Shown: piece by piece, positions 45,426 through 55,194 of the stretch
Position numbering within the stretch: position 1 is the first letter of the stretch
Layout: each line of letters begins with the position of its first letter
Assembly (NCBI RefSeq): GCF_000147715.2
Contig: NC_017934.1
Location: 2,666,001-2,730,000 of the forward strand
DNA from: Mesotoga prima MesG1.Ag.4.2
Lineage (GTDB): Bacteria > Thermotogota > Thermotogae > Petrotogales > Kosmotogaceae
Reading direction: 5' to 3'
Length of the DNA: 64,000 nucleotides
The notes under the pieces: model-generated
What the model saw: the letters and a program-made list of their open reading frames with translations, nothing else
What the model was told of the DNA's origin: nothing
The model's database searches: none
Made by a program: the position numbers and the translations under genes

Positions 45426-46214
45426 CTATGCTTCTTCGAACTCGGCTTCTACAATTCTGTAGAACTCTTCTCTGGCATGTTTTTCCATCCAGGGCATGTG
45501 GCCGCATCTTTCCAGAAGCCTGAACTTGAAATCTTTGATTATCCTTGAAAGCGGGATCTCAACACCCTCTGCAGGATTGGGGTCGAAATCGCCATGGACT
45601 GCAAGGACGGGACAGCGAATTTTCTTGCCACTCTCGAGAAGCTCTCCGCTGCTTCTCATCTCTGAGGCCTCAGTCCAAACGCTCTTGTATATCTCTGCAT
45701 CAATATTGACTTCTACTCTTTCTGCATCTTCGAGAAGATCAAAGTGGTCTGTCTTTGCCATGAGTTTTCTGAATTCAGATAGCATTTCTCTATCTTTAAG
45801 TTCTGCATTGCTCAAGAGGCTCATGAGCTCTTCGACTCTAGCCTTTTCTTTTGCGCCAAGACGGTTCAAGCGAGTATTCATAATACCAGAAGCGTAATGC
45901 TGTTCGAAAGGACCGCTGCTTATGAGTATTATCCTATTCACAAGATCGCTATACTTTGCCGCAAACAAGAAGACGAGCCATGCACCCCAAGAATGTCCCA
46001 AAAGAATAACCGGAGGAGAGCAATACTTCTCGACAGTCTCCCTCAATTCCTCTATTTGTCCGGATACTGTCTTCTTTGTCTGATAGGGCTCTACAATCCC
46101 CCGCTTCTTCCCCAGCTCTCTCGCAAGAGGCGCGACTCCTCCGGCCGCTCCTGGCCCTCCGTGAGCGACTACAACTCTGAATGGAGGATCGCCGTGCATT
46201 CTGAGATTTTCCAT
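45426..46214 (-). CDS. Alpha/beta hydrolase (proline iminopeptidase-like)
   Basis: The cytosolic enzyme has 262 residues. The oxyanion motif HGGPGA lies near the N-terminus. The nucleophile elbow is GHSWGA (Ser), the acid is the Asp in AVHGDFDPNPAE and the His is in CGHMPW, completing a catalytic triad in the proper order. A lid of helices lies at about 120-190. HGGPG is typical of prolyl aminopeptidases, but esterases share it, so the substrate is open. GGAGGCG lies five or six bases before the ATG. It stands alone. Confidence 0.85.
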   Translation of the reverse strand: MENLRMHGDPPFRVVVAHGGPGAAGGVAPLARELGKKRGIVEPYQTKKTVSGQIEELRETVEKYCSPPVILLGHSWGAWLVFLFAAKYSDLVNRIILISSGPFEQHYASGIMNTRLNRLGAKEKARVEELMSLLSNAELKDREMLSEFRKLMAKTDHFDLLEDAERVEVNIDAEIYKSVWTEASEMRSSGELLESGKKIRCPVLAVHGDFDPNPAEGVEIPLSRIIKDFKFRLLERCGHMPWMEKHAREEFYRIVEAEFEEA

Positions 46215-47213
46215 TTTTTCGCCTCCAGTTTGGAGTGTTCTTCTCTGCGCTTTGCAGTTACGTCTCTTTCACTGCTGTATTCTACTCCTCCTTCGACCGA
46301 CATGATACTGGCGTTATATTAACTCAACTTTGACAGCAAGGAATCTGAAGATAGCCTAGCAAGCTGGAAAATGAAAAGAGAAAAAAACTTACCACCACAG
46401 TGGTCAACTATGAAATATCTTTGAGTAGATCCGGTGGTCTTGTTTTGGGTTCTTTGAAAGCACCATGAGCATTGCCCGTTGTTTTGGTCCTTGAAAGAGC
46501 CTGTATCAAGGATCAGAAGAAAAACTTGACACGAAACGCTTTGAGATTCGCTAATTTCAATCAATGGATGGGAGACTCTCTCTTAAATTCTTCTATTTTC
46601 CTAATGAGTGTACTGAGAAGGAAATTGAAGGATACTTGACTGAATAAGGATTATTCAGTTAGAAAGCTGTCCTCGAGATGGGAACTATGGTGTGAGTCGA
46701 CTATTTGGGAAGATATGGTCATATTCTCAACGAGATTACAAAATCCCAGCGCCTTATCCAAAACGCTCTAAATCTGCTTGTTGATTAATAGTTATAATTA
46801 TGCGGTTTTTTTGGCTTTAACCCTCTCAAAGTAATGAACTCATGCATTTCAATTGTCTTCGTGGTGTCGAGCTGGCGGATAATGATGTCTCTGCCAATTT
46901 AGAAGACGTTTTCTCAGATTACTTCGAGTCTGTGGCTTCTTCACACGTGTATTCGTTGTTGGTTCGGATTCACATTGGGTACGAAGATGGTTCTATAAGA
47001 GTTTCTTTTTCAGGTGGTTTTACTTGTCGAAAGCTTCGTGTGCTAGACTACCCTTGTCGGTCATTGAATTGTTCTTACACATCGGAAATCTGAAATGATT
47101 TCCCGAAGAGCCGAGATTATTCAAGTTGCATTAGGCAGCAGATACTAAAGAATACATTAGCGAGATATACTCATAACCGATTCGTGAATTCATAACAGCC
47201 CCGGGAGGTAATT
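46215..47213. other. About 1 kb with no supported gene
   Basis: Short ORFs (46319-46564 minus, 46842-47093 plus) lack a binding site or recognisable family. The only structure seen is a perfect inverted repeat ACTGAATAA-GGA-TTATTCAGT at 46639-46659. AT content rises toward 46.8 kb. With the IstB remnant nearby, decayed insertion sequence is a possible origin. Confidence 0.4.
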
Positions 47214-47522
47214 ATGGCTAACAAGAAAAGAGAAGATGAATGGAAAGAAGTCAAGAAGAAGTGCAAGGTCGGTGACGAAACGATACGAATGGCGAAGGAA
47301 CTGGGTATAAATCCAAGGACGATGATAAAGAATATACCCAACAAAGCGGAGAAATGGAAGGCGCCCGTCGATGTCTGGATAAGAGATATGTACGATGACA
47401 TGAAAGAGAGGAGCGCAAAGAAAGCAAAAGCTAAGGCAAACCGATTGCGGAAAGAAAGTGAGAAGTTGGCCGACAGTTCGTCTCGACTGGATGACAGCGA
47501 CAAATCAGATAAGCAAGACTGA
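47214..47522 (+). CDS. Small basic conserved hypothetical protein
   Basis: The protein has 102 residues, highly charged and helical, with no membrane segment. The core (WKEVKKKCKVGDETIRMAKE, then LGINPRTMIKNIPNKAEKWK) looks like a conserved family seen in Bacillota, by recollection. The C-terminus is a Lys-Ala-rich helix with a Ser/Asp tail. CGGGAGG lies five bases before the ATG. No operon partner is present and no function can be given. Confidence 0.7.
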   Translation: MANKKREDEWKEVKKKCKVGDETIRMAKELGINPRTMIKNIPNKAEKWKAPVDVWIRDMYDDMKERSAKKAKAKANRLRKESEKLADSSSRLDDSDKSDKQD

Positions 47523-47767
47523 AGGTCGTTATCATAGTTGTGAAAAGCTCTATGGCAATCAAATAACACAGATCCCGATTGGTTCTCTAATCTCCAGAGA
47601 ATGGGGATAAGTAAGCGTAAATGGAATCACAGGCTCTTCTATAGCTCCGAGATGAAAGATCTTCCGAACAAAAGCCTCTACAGCTAGTGGAAACTATCAT
47701 AGTTCTCTTAAGTTAGTTCGATAGCCAGAATGGTTTTTGAGATCTTTCGAATGTCTAGAGATTCATT

Positions 47768-49588
47768 TCAGGCCGAATCAGGCGCCACAACACTTGAAAT
47801 CACAAAGAGCGTTCCAATTGACCAGAGCTGAGGGGAACAACTTGCGGGATATTCCAAAAGACTCCCGGCTGTTTCAGATGAGGAGAGACCGCTGAAGAGT
47901 TCGGGGAGGCGATTGTCACGATACTTTTCCTTCGCTCTCAAGAGATCTGAGGCGAGCCTCTTTGCCTTTTCGGAAAAGCCGTAATTGATAAGCCCAAGCA
48001 GAATCAGTGAGTTGTCGTGCGGCCAGACGCTTCCGTTATGGTACGAGAAGGGATTGTAGCGCTTCATCTTGCTCGAGAGAGTTCTTATTCCCCAGCCTGT
48101 GTACATATCCTCTGAGAAGAGTCTGTCTGCCAGAGCATCTGCTTTGTCTTCGTCCACTATTCCAATCATAAGGCAATGTTCGGGGTTAGAGGTTATCGAA
48201 TCTACCGGAGTTTTGTTCTTGTCGAGAGCCGTAGCGAAGTAGCTCTCATTTTCGAGCCAGAAATCACGGTTGAAATTGATCTTCAGAATTGCCGCTTTCG
48301 AAGCATAAAGAGAGGCCATCTCTTGTTTGTCAAAGAGAACAACGAGCTTCTCGAGGCATTTGAAAGCTTCGTACAGATAGCCCTGAACCTCTACGAGGGC
48401 AAGGAACGGTTCGGCAAACCTGCCGTCTGCAAAGTTCACCGAATCGGCAGAATCCTTCCAGCCCTGATTCACGAGTCCGCCGCCAGAAGGAGCAAATTCG
48501 ACATATCCGTCGTTATCGGGGTCGGCATATTCGTCGATCCACTTTGCGGCTGCCATGATGTTCTTCTCGATAGATTTCATGAAGTCAAGATCACCTGTTC
48601 GCCGGTAGTACCTTTGAGATAGCATTATGAAGAGAAGGGTCGCATCGATCGTTCCGTAGTATCTTTCGAAAGGCAATCTTCCTGACAGAGAAAGCTCGTT
48701 CAGGCGGGTCTCGTGGACAATCTTTCCCGGCTGAGCCTCGGAATGAGTCTCTTCTTCACAGCTCTGGAGAAGAGAATGGATCTTCAGTATGTTCCTCGTG
48801 ATCTCTGGAAGAAGATCGACTGTCTGTAGCCCGAAGACTAGGCTGTCCCTTCCGAAGACGGTGGCGTACCATGGAAGTCCTGCGCCTGGAAAATCGCCAT
48901 AGACCGTCGGAATCATAAGCATCTTCAGATCTCCAATTTCACTTTCGCCTATTTGATTGACGTTCCTAGTCAACTGGAGATTCCCCACAGGTCTCTCTGA
49001 AAGCATATCCTTGAAGATCTCTTCTTTCTTCACGGCCTTGCTCAATCTCAGTTTACCCGAGACCGTCGCGCTTTGCCCCGGCCTGAGCTTTAGAGAGAGC
49101 GAGGGTAGCGAGTTTTCTATGACATCCTTTTCGTAGTCGCTTTCATACTCGAGGCTGTTGAGTGAAGAAGCAGATACCGTTCTGGACGTTTCCAGCCCAC
49201 TGTAAGCATCGTTCTCTCCCCTTATCGTGAAGATATCTTCAAAGGCGCAGCTGATTTCGTAATTGAAAGTCAGCTGAACCTCTTCAAGCGAATAGTTTCT
49301 TACCGTCATTTCTGCGTACAACGTGTTTCCTTCCACACGTAGGGTTTCAGACAGAAGGATATCGAAATGAGGAACTTCGGGCCTTGACCTTCCCAGATAG
49401 ATAACTTCTATTCGATCCCATGAGAAATCTACATGGAGTCTCTTGAGGTAAATCGAGGCTTTCAGAATTATCCTGGATATGAAGCGGGTATCTTCCAGAT
49501 AAAGGCCGGCCGCCTTTTCGCTCTCACAGTCTATAATCCCTCTTTCATCGGTAACTGCCATGAGATTTCCGTTCTTGAAGATCTTCAC
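47768..49588 (-). CDS. Amylo-alpha-1,6-glucosidase / glycogen debranching-type enzyme
   Basis: The enzyme has 606 residues. The N-terminal glycogen-debranching beta domain (about 1-200: GIIDCESEKAAGLYLEDTRF) is followed by an (alpha/alpha)6 catalytic domain with PTVYGDFPGAGLPWYATVFGRD, GTIDATLLFIMLSQRYYRR, QGWKDSADSVNF and NPFSYHNGSVWPHDN. The architecture matches the bacterial MGH/GDE-type family. No signal peptide is seen, so a cytosolic role in splitting branch points or terminal sugars of alpha-glucans is likely. The GTG has AGAGGTGA upstream. It is monocistronic. Confidence 0.87.
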   Translation of the reverse strand: MKIFKNGNLMAVTDERGIIDCESEKAAGLYLEDTRFISRIILKASIYLKRLHVDFSWDRIEVIYLGRSRPEVPHFDILLSETLRVEGNTLYAEMTVRNYSLEEVQLTFNYEISCAFEDIFTIRGENDAYSGLETSRTVSASSLNSLEYESDYEKDVIENSLPSLSLKLRPGQSATVSGKLRLSKAVKKEEIFKDMLSERPVGNLQLTRNVNQIGESEIGDLKMLMIPTVYGDFPGAGLPWYATVFGRDSLVFGLQTVDLLPEITRNILKIHSLLQSCEEETHSEAQPGKIVHETRLNELSLSGRLPFERYYGTIDATLLFIMLSQRYYRRTGDLDFMKSIEKNIMAAAKWIDEYADPDNDGYVEFAPSGGGLVNQGWKDSADSVNFADGRFAEPFLALVEVQGYLYEAFKCLEKLVVLFDKQEMASLYASKAAILKINFNRDFWLENESYFATALDKNKTPVDSITSNPEHCLMIGIVDEDKADALADRLFSEDMYTGWGIRTLSSKMKRYNPFSYHNGSVWPHDNSLILLGLINYGFSEKAKRLASDLLRAKEKYRDNRLPELFSGLSSSETAGSLLEYPASCSPQLWSIGTLFVISSVVAPDSA

Positions 49589-49741
49589 GAGTTCACCTCT
49601 CTTGCCTACCGCTCGTAGATTCCGAAATCTTGTTTTGCATCAAAATTGGCTGCTTTCAGGATTTTGCTTTCAACAATTTCGACCAGCCGGCATTTCCGAT
49701 TCGAAATCAAATAAAACAACTATGATAGGTATTTCTATTGG

Positions 49742-51727
49742 TTACTTCTCTTCGGTCTTCTCAATCTCTGACTGTTTAAGCATTAACGCCTCTTCGAGCG
49801 GTTCGTCGAGTAGATAGTGACTGAACCAGGCGAGATTTTGTCTCATTATCGCTCTATGGAGACCGGGCTTGTCTGCGACGTGCCCCATTCCCTTGTATAT
49901 CACCAGCCTTACGGGAACGTTCATCTCTCTCAACCCCTGATAAAGCTCGAAGGCGTTCGGTGGTGGAACCCTCGTGTCCGAGCCGCCGTGTTGTATGAGG
50001 GTAGGTGTCGAAGCATTCTTAATGTAAGTCATCGGCGATGTCAGCTCATATATCTGAGGATCTTCCCAGGGGTTGTTGCCTAGGTAGCGGTGACAGAATT
50101 GATGAATATCGGTGTTAACGTGATAGGTAACCCAGTTGGATATTCCGGCTCCCACCGAAGCGGCTTTGAATCTGTTCCCGTAAGTCGCACAGAAGGCCGA
50201 GATGTAACCTCCCTGGCTCCATCCCATAACTCCAACGAGATCTTTGTCCACAAAACCTTTTTCGATAAGATGATCGACGCCACTAACCACGTCTTCGTAA
50301 TCTCCAACACCCAGGTTTCTGTAATTCAGCTTTCTGAAGTCTCTCCCGTAGCCTTCGCTGCCCCGGTAATTCGGCTCAAGTACGAGCACTCCTTTGGACA
50401 CAAGCTGCTCCACAGGATAGTAGCTGCTCGTGATCATCGCCGCTAGGGCCGTCCATGTCGGACCGCCGTGTACAAGCACGACGAGCGGGTATCTCTTGGA
50501 GCTGTCGAAATCTTCTGGAAGGTTGAGGACACCGTGTATCTCCGTACCGTCGTAGCTTTTCCAGGAGATCCGTTCCTTCATCACCCTTTTCCTCTCCGGG
50601 TAGGAAACGGCGGTTTTCGTGATTTTCTTTCCATTTAAATAGATTTCAAGAGGCTCCGCATTGGTCCCCATAGCAGTGGCTATATGTTCACCATCATAGG
50701 TAACGCTGGAGGCCAGAACCAACTCGTCCTGATCTGTCAGACGTTCGAGATGGCCGTTCATATCCAGAAGGCCAAGGCTAATTGTGCTGTTCTCGATCCA
50801 GCTTACGAAGAAGCCCCTCTCTGTCCATGAGACCAGTTCAACGTTCAGATCGTCTTCGACGTTGATCCGCTCTTTTGAGAGATTGGAGAGATCTACAATC
50901 TCGATAGCACCGTTATCCATCCAGGGGTCTTCTCCATCTGGCACCACGACGGCGAGTTCCTTCGAGTCAGGAGAGAAGACGAAGCCTCTCGGATGCTTAA
51001 AGGGTAGTTCTTTCAGTTTTCTTTCGCTGTCGATAAGCATGACCCTGGCTTCATCGAAATCGTTGACGTCGCTTGTTGGCGGAGCCATGAGTGCCACGTA
51101 ATTGCCGTCCGGAGAAAGAGAGATCGAAGAAACATGGAATTCCTTCTCATCTGTCAGTTTGTCGAAAAGGGTCTCTTCAGATCTCATATCCTTGGGCAGT
51201 TCGAACCTCGAAGAATACTTCTTCATCGCTCGTGAGAGATGAATGAAGAAAAGAGAGCTGTTTTTCGGTTCCTCGTCTATATATTCGAATTCACCGTAGT
51301 TCTCCTTCCTCTTTTTCAGTTCATCGCTTTCAGGAGAGGCGGCAACCAGGTAAAGCCCGTCGTTCTTTCTGCTCCACTTTATCTGACTAATGTCGTTTTC
51401 GAAAGTCAGCAGCTTGAACGTTCGCTTCTCTTCGAAATCGAAGATCATGACGTCGTTCTTGTTTTCGCCGCCGGTCTTCTGTAGAAATGCAAGTTTCTTT
51501 GAATCGGGAGACCAGTCGGGAAGAGAGCAGTCGAACTCATCGTTCGAGACATGCAAAGCGGTCTTAATTGCTGCATCATAAACCACAACTGTTTGCAAAT
51601 ACTTGTTTGTGTTCCAGTCGGCGCGCTTCAGTATATAGGCAAGTTTCTTTCCATCGGGCGAAATGACCGGATTGTTTACGATCGGAAGCGAAAGCTGCTC
51701 TTCAATCGTGAGATATCTGTCGCTCAA
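49742..51727 (-). CDS. S9 family prolyl oligopeptidase-type peptidase
   Basis: The protein has 661 residues. An N-terminal seven-bladed propeller of about 380 residues with repeated SPDGKKLAY, SPDSKKLAF, SPDGNYVAL and SPDSKELAV motifs gates the C-terminal alpha/beta hydrolase domain. The catalytic Ser lies in GVMGWSQGGYISAF, Asp in HGGSDTRVPP and His in GMGHVADKP. This is the acylaminoacyl-peptidase/DPP-like layout, cytosolic with no signal peptide. A TTG at 51725-51727 has GGGAGGGG six bases upstream; an ATG 42 bases earlier has none. It probably trims peptides. Confidence 0.92.
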   Translation of the reverse strand: MSDRYLTIEEQLSLPIVNNPVISPDGKKLAYILKRADWNTNKYLQTVVVYDAAIKTALHVSNDEFDCSLPDWSPDSKKLAFLQKTGGENKNDVMIFDFEEKRTFKLLTFENDISQIKWSRKNDGLYLVAASPESDELKKRKENYGEFEYIDEEPKNSSLFFIHLSRAMKKYSSRFELPKDMRSEETLFDKLTDEKEFHVSSISLSPDGNYVALMAPPTSDVNDFDEARVMLIDSERKLKELPFKHPRGFVFSPDSKELAVVVPDGEDPWMDNGAIEIVDLSNLSKERINVEDDLNVELVSWTERGFFVSWIENSTISLGLLDMNGHLERLTDQDELVLASSVTYDGEHIATAMGTNAEPLEIYLNGKKITKTAVSYPERKRVMKERISWKSYDGTEIHGVLNLPEDFDSSKRYPLVVLVHGGPTWTALAAMITSSYYPVEQLVSKGVLVLEPNYRGSEGYGRDFRKLNYRNLGVGDYEDVVSGVDHLIEKGFVDKDLVGVMGWSQGGYISAFCATYGNRFKAASVGAGISNWVTYHVNTDIHQFCHRYLGNNPWEDPQIYELTSPMTYIKNASTPTLIQHGGSDTRVPPPNAFELYQGLREMNVPVRLVIYKGMGHVADKPGLHRAIMRQNLAWFSHYLLDEPLEEALMLKQSEIEKTEEK

Positions 51728-51963
51728 ATCATACCCCTCCCATCTAAGATAAGAAAACAATACTATCATAGTCTATCCACTGGAAACAAACAAAAGGCCT
51801 GCCAACAGCCTTCTCTCCGAATCAAAGTCTATTTCATGCGCCATGTCATGACATCACTTTAAGACACTAGATTCCGGCTCACAGATATATAATCTTGAAG
51901 AAGATACGTAGGAGAGGTTTTCTCTATCGTTCATATTTGCTATTGAGTCCATTCTCTTGGCAG

Positions 51964-52012
51964 GATTCATTCGGACTTGAGATAGCAGGTGTCAATCCCG
52001 ACTGAATGAATC
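51964..52012 (+). promoter_or_regulatory. Inverted repeat before the DUF5050-type gene
   Basis: GATTCATTC (51964-51972) and GAATGAATC (52004-52012) form 9-base arms 31 bases apart. The right arm abuts the AAGGAG ribosome binding site at 52014-52019, so pairing could affect translation. It may equally be an operator. Confidence 0.35.
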
Positions 52013-52027
52013 AAAGGAGATGTTGGC

Positions 52028-53254
52028 ATGAAGATTACCTTCCTTCCTCACTCTCGATTAGGCAAGTGGGGCTTCTCTCTGAGTCTGGCCTTCATCCTTT
52101 TGCTCTTTGCCCAAATACAGTTCTCATTGATTCCTCTGCCAGTCTTCTCTGTTATGGCTCTAGGAGTGGCCGGCTTTGTCTTATCTATCATCGCTTTTAT
52201 AAAGAGAGATAGAGCATTGGGAACACTGCTTTCCATAATTATCGGAGCCGTTATTATCTTCGTCTTTGGATCGATACTGGTCATGTCTACCGACCTCTTC
52301 AAAGGTTTTCCCGTTGCGAAGGACTACCTGGAGAAGGCGGAAGGAAACGATATGTCCGGAGACGGAATGAATCTCGGAGATATTTCGCAGTCAGGAGAGC
52401 AGATCTTTTTCGTAGAAAAGAACAGGCTGTACACCATAAACATCGACTGGACGAATCGCAGAGAGGTAACGGATTCTCCGGTCAGTTCTATCTTTCTTTC
52501 CGGTGACTGGATTTACTTCACAAACGATCGCGATGTGAGCAACCTGTATAGAATGAAGAAGGACGGAAGCGAGCAAATGAAACTGAGTGAGGACAATGTC
52601 GCTCATTTCTACGTTCTAGGTGATCACATTGCCTATAGCACGAAGAAAACGCTGGCCGAGTTCAACGAAATAAAGAAGGAAGCGCTAAATACAGAAGACG
52701 CAACAGTGGAAAGCGATGTGGGGACACTATACATGATGAAAACAGACGGCTCGAAAAAAATCGCGCTCTGCAAAGTCTCCCTGGAGCCGGGCAGGGTAAT
52801 GATATCCGAAGAGTGGATATACTTCGAAGACTATCAGAAGCTGTGCAAAGTAAGGATCGATGGATCAGATTACACTGTGATCTCTGAAAAGGGGAGGTTG
52901 GGTTTCGTTGAGAATGGTTGGGTTTACTTCATATCGGTTCTCGATCCAGAAACTCGAGCTTATGATGATCTTGAGATCTGCCGTATGAAGAAAGACGGAT
53001 CCGAAATTACGGTTCTCTCCTCTGTGAACAAAGTTAGCAGCTCTTGTTTCGATAACGGTTGGTTCTATTACGTTCTCCATTCAGAAAAGGGTCTGTACCG
53101 AATGAGGCCAGATGGATCGGAAAGAGAGAGACTCAATAAAATAAACATCTGGCAATTCGACGGTGTAGCCGGAAACTGGATGTACATTACTGACTATGCC
53201 GGCCCCAGGTATCGCGTCAAGCTAGATGGCTCGGTAGGCACCAGAATAAACTGA
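52028..53254 (+). CDS. DUF5050-type beta-propeller membrane protein
   Basis: The protein has 408 residues. The first ~95 residues carry three hydrophobic segments; the remainder, beyond the membrane, is a propeller of repeated short units with GDWIYFTN, LYRMKKDGSE, GWVYFISV, RMKKDGSEI, GWFYYVLH and YRMRPDGSE. The W-YF...MKDGS pattern is the DUF5050 repeat, structurally like low-density-lipoprotein-receptor-type propellers. Function is unknown; ligand binding at the surface is likely. AAGGAG precedes the ATG by eight bases. It is monocistronic with an inverted repeat in its leader. Confidence 0.8.
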   Translation: MKITFLPHSRLGKWGFSLSLAFILLLFAQIQFSLIPLPVFSVMALGVAGFVLSIIAFIKRDRALGTLLSIIIGAVIIFVFGSILVMSTDLFKGFPVAKDYLEKAEGNDMSGDGMNLGDISQSGEQIFFVEKNRLYTINIDWTNRREVTDSPVSSIFLSGDWIYFTNDRDVSNLYRMKKDGSEQMKLSEDNVAHFYVLGDHIAYSTKKTLAEFNEIKKEALNTEDATVESDVGTLYMMKTDGSKKIALCKVSLEPGRVMISEEWIYFEDYQKLCKVRIDGSDYTVISEKGRLGFVENGWVYFISVLDPETRAYDDLEICRMKKDGSEITVLSSVNKVSSSCFDNGWFYYVLHSEKGLYRMRPDGSERERLNKINIWQFDGVAGNWMYITDYAGPRYRVKLDGSVGTRIN

Positions 53255-53574
53255 ACCCTTTCTTTTGACCGGGTTACACATTCCGCTTATCATCTTCAAC
53301 AACCTTGTTTTTGACGAAGACCCGCAGGTTCGAAATCCTTGTTCTTTTGCTGTATGAGTTTCCGGCAACGCTGAAATCTATGCAGTGGAGACAAAGATAG
53401 GAACTATCCAGGACGGGAGAAGTGTGTTTTCCTTTCTTCCTGTCTTGCATGTCTCTCACTTCATACTATCCTCGTAGAGATGATAGGCCTTCAAGCCGGT
53501 AGATTTGATTATCGAAGTGGGTAAAACGCATGAAAGACTATAATAGTTATGAATTGAGGATGAGGAGACTACAC
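53255..53574. other. Intergenic region
   Basis: No terminator, RNA or supported gene is seen. A minus-strand ORF at 53274-53459 is poorly supported, and a plus-strand ATG at 53530 lacks a ribosome binding site. Confidence 0.35.
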
Positions 53575-54282
53575 ATGAATACTGTTGTCTGTATTGGAGA
53601 TAGTATCACCTATGGCCGCGTGGGTGTGAGTTACTTCGAGATGCTGAAAAGCGAATTCGGGGGAAAGTATAGGTTTATTAACAGTGGAATAAACGGAAAT
53701 CTTTCTTACGACGTTCTCAAGAGAATCGACGGAGTAACCAGTTTGAAGCCAGATATTGCTGTTCTCCTGGTAGGAACAAACGACGTGTGGGCGACCTACT
53801 CAGAAAAAACCATGAAAGCCTATATCAGAAAGAATAGACTACCCGAGAGACCTTCAAAAGAGAGCTATGCCAGAAACTTCGCTGAAATCCTGCAAAGGCT
53901 CAAGACCGCTTCCATTGCTCATATAGGAGTGATGTCGCTTCCTTTGATTACAGAAGAACCCGAACATATTCTCTTCAAGAGAAGCGTGGAATACTCTGAA
54001 CTGATTAAGAAGATAACTTCTCAGATGGACTTGTGCTATATAGATCTCAATGAACGTCAACGTGATTATCTGACAAAGAATAAGAAAAGTCCTTCTTCAG
54101 GGCGGGAAGTCTCCTGGGAATTCACATTACGGATCATCTTCAAGCATATCCTATTAAGAAAGAGCTGGGACGCACTATCGCAGGAAAACGGATTTCTGTT
54201 GACGGTAGATCATGTTCATCAAAACAGCACGGGAGCAGCTTTGATCAAAGATTGTGCCTCGGAGTTCTTGAAAAGGCTTTAG
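53575..54282 (+). CDS. SGNH/GDSL hydrolase
   Basis: The protein has 235 residues. Block I is VVCIGDSITYG (Ser), block II carries GINGN, block III is VGTNDVW (Asn) and block V is TVDHVHQN (Asp-x-x-His), giving the full SGNH set in order. There is no signal peptide, so it is a cytosolic esterase or deacetylase of unknown substrate. The ATG at 53575 is preferred over the upstream ATG at 53530 because GAGGAG lies seven bases before it. No partner gene is seen. Confidence 0.87.
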   Translation: MNTVVCIGDSITYGRVGVSYFEMLKSEFGGKYRFINSGINGNLSYDVLKRIDGVTSLKPDIAVLLVGTNDVWATYSEKTMKAYIRKNRLPERPSKESYARNFAEILQRLKTASIAHIGVMSLPLITEEPEHILFKRSVEYSELIKKITSQMDLCYIDLNERQRDYLTKNKKSPSSGREVSWEFTLRIIFKHILLRKSWDALSQENGFLLTVDHVHQNSTGAALIKDCASEFLKRL

Positions 54283-54686
54283 CCTCCAGATAGCTGATTT
54301 CTTCAACGCACATACTTAGAATAGTGATCATTTGCTGTTCAATTATCCAATTCGATCGCGTTCCTGTTTAGGGGAGCTCTTCCTTCTTCATAAACATGTT
54401 AGAACGAATCGTCTAGAACGAACCGAAAGAGAGTGCTGATAACGGAACAATATCGACTGTTTGATTCATCAAAAACCAATAGATCCTGTGCAGAAGCACT
54501 CACGAGGATGACCCCGAAAAGGCGCGAAAAACGCGAGTAGTTAAAAGTTCCGAAATACAGGTTGTGAGTCAAAGAACAAATCCAAAAAAGAGGGCCTCGG
54601 GTCTGGAGTCTGGCGAAGATTTATCAGTTCACTATTTTAAATGCTATTGAGAACTTCATCTTTAGATCCGTTCCAGAATCTGGCCT
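54283..54686. other. Intergenic region before the amino-acid cluster
   Basis: No promoter or RNA is confidently recognised. The last ~90 bases can be read in a frame (AKIYQFTILNAIENF, then RSVPESGL) that leads by a one-base shift into the YheO-like gene, suggesting that they are the decayed 5' end of that gene. Confidence 0.4.
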
Positions 54687-55169
54687 TTGATTTTAGCGAA
54701 GAACGGGTTCATATCTGGGGACGTATACGGCGATCTTGCCAAGTACAAGTCATCATATCTGGAAGGTGATTTCATAAATCATCTAGCAGTGCACAAATCC
54801 GGAAAATTCATAAAGTCAACGACCTTTCATCTAAAGGGCGAAGATTATCACTATGCGCTTGGTATAAACTATGACTTCACCTACATGAGGGAGTTTTCAA
54901 ACGTTCTGGAGAACTTCATGAAGGTCGAATCCGATTTGCAGTCTGCTATAAGCGAGGCGGGAGAGAACAAGCTCTCTTCGATCTTTGACAGCTGTCTCGA
55001 GGCTGTAGGCAAGCCCATCGAAAGGATGAATAAATCGGACCGGTTGAGACTGATAAGTCTGCTCAAAAGAGAAAAGGCTTTCGACTTTTCTAAGGCAGTC
55101 CCGTACGTTTCAAGCAGGCTCAATCTATCTAGATACACGATATACAAATACATAAAGGAAATCAGCTGA
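54687..55169 (+). CDS. YheO-like PAS/HTH regulator, N-terminally truncated
   Basis: The protein has 160 residues from a TTG start without a clear ribosome binding site. It contains the end of a YheO-type PAS domain (AKNGFISGDVYGDLAKY, matching the family's NGHISGR...GDP) and the C-terminal helix-turn-helix (RLRLISLLKREKAFDFSKAV, then VSSRLNLSRYTIYKYIKEIS). Full-length relatives have about 210-230 residues, so 40-60 are missing. An upstream reading in another frame (IENFIFRSVPESG) may be the lost N-terminus after a frameshift at about 54683. It precedes ridA and may have controlled the amino-acid cluster. Confidence 0.65.
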   Translation: MILAKNGFISGDVYGDLAKYKSSYLEGDFINHLAVHKSGKFIKSTTFHLKGEDYHYALGINYDFTYMREFSNVLENFMKVESDLQSAISEAGENKLSSIFDSCLEAVGKPIERMNKSDRLRLISLLKREKAFDFSKAVPYVSSRLNLSRYTIYKYIKEIS

Positions 55170-55194
55170 CATAAATAAAGAAAAAGAGGAGAAG

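Noticed and set aside
46842-47093. 83-codon plus-strand ORF
   Set aside because: No ribosome binding site, no recognisable family and biased composition; treated as chance.
54483-54545. Possible riboswitch before the amino-acid cluster (CGCG-AAAAA-CGCG hairpin)
   Set aside because: Only one small hairpin, and no match to a class I recognise.
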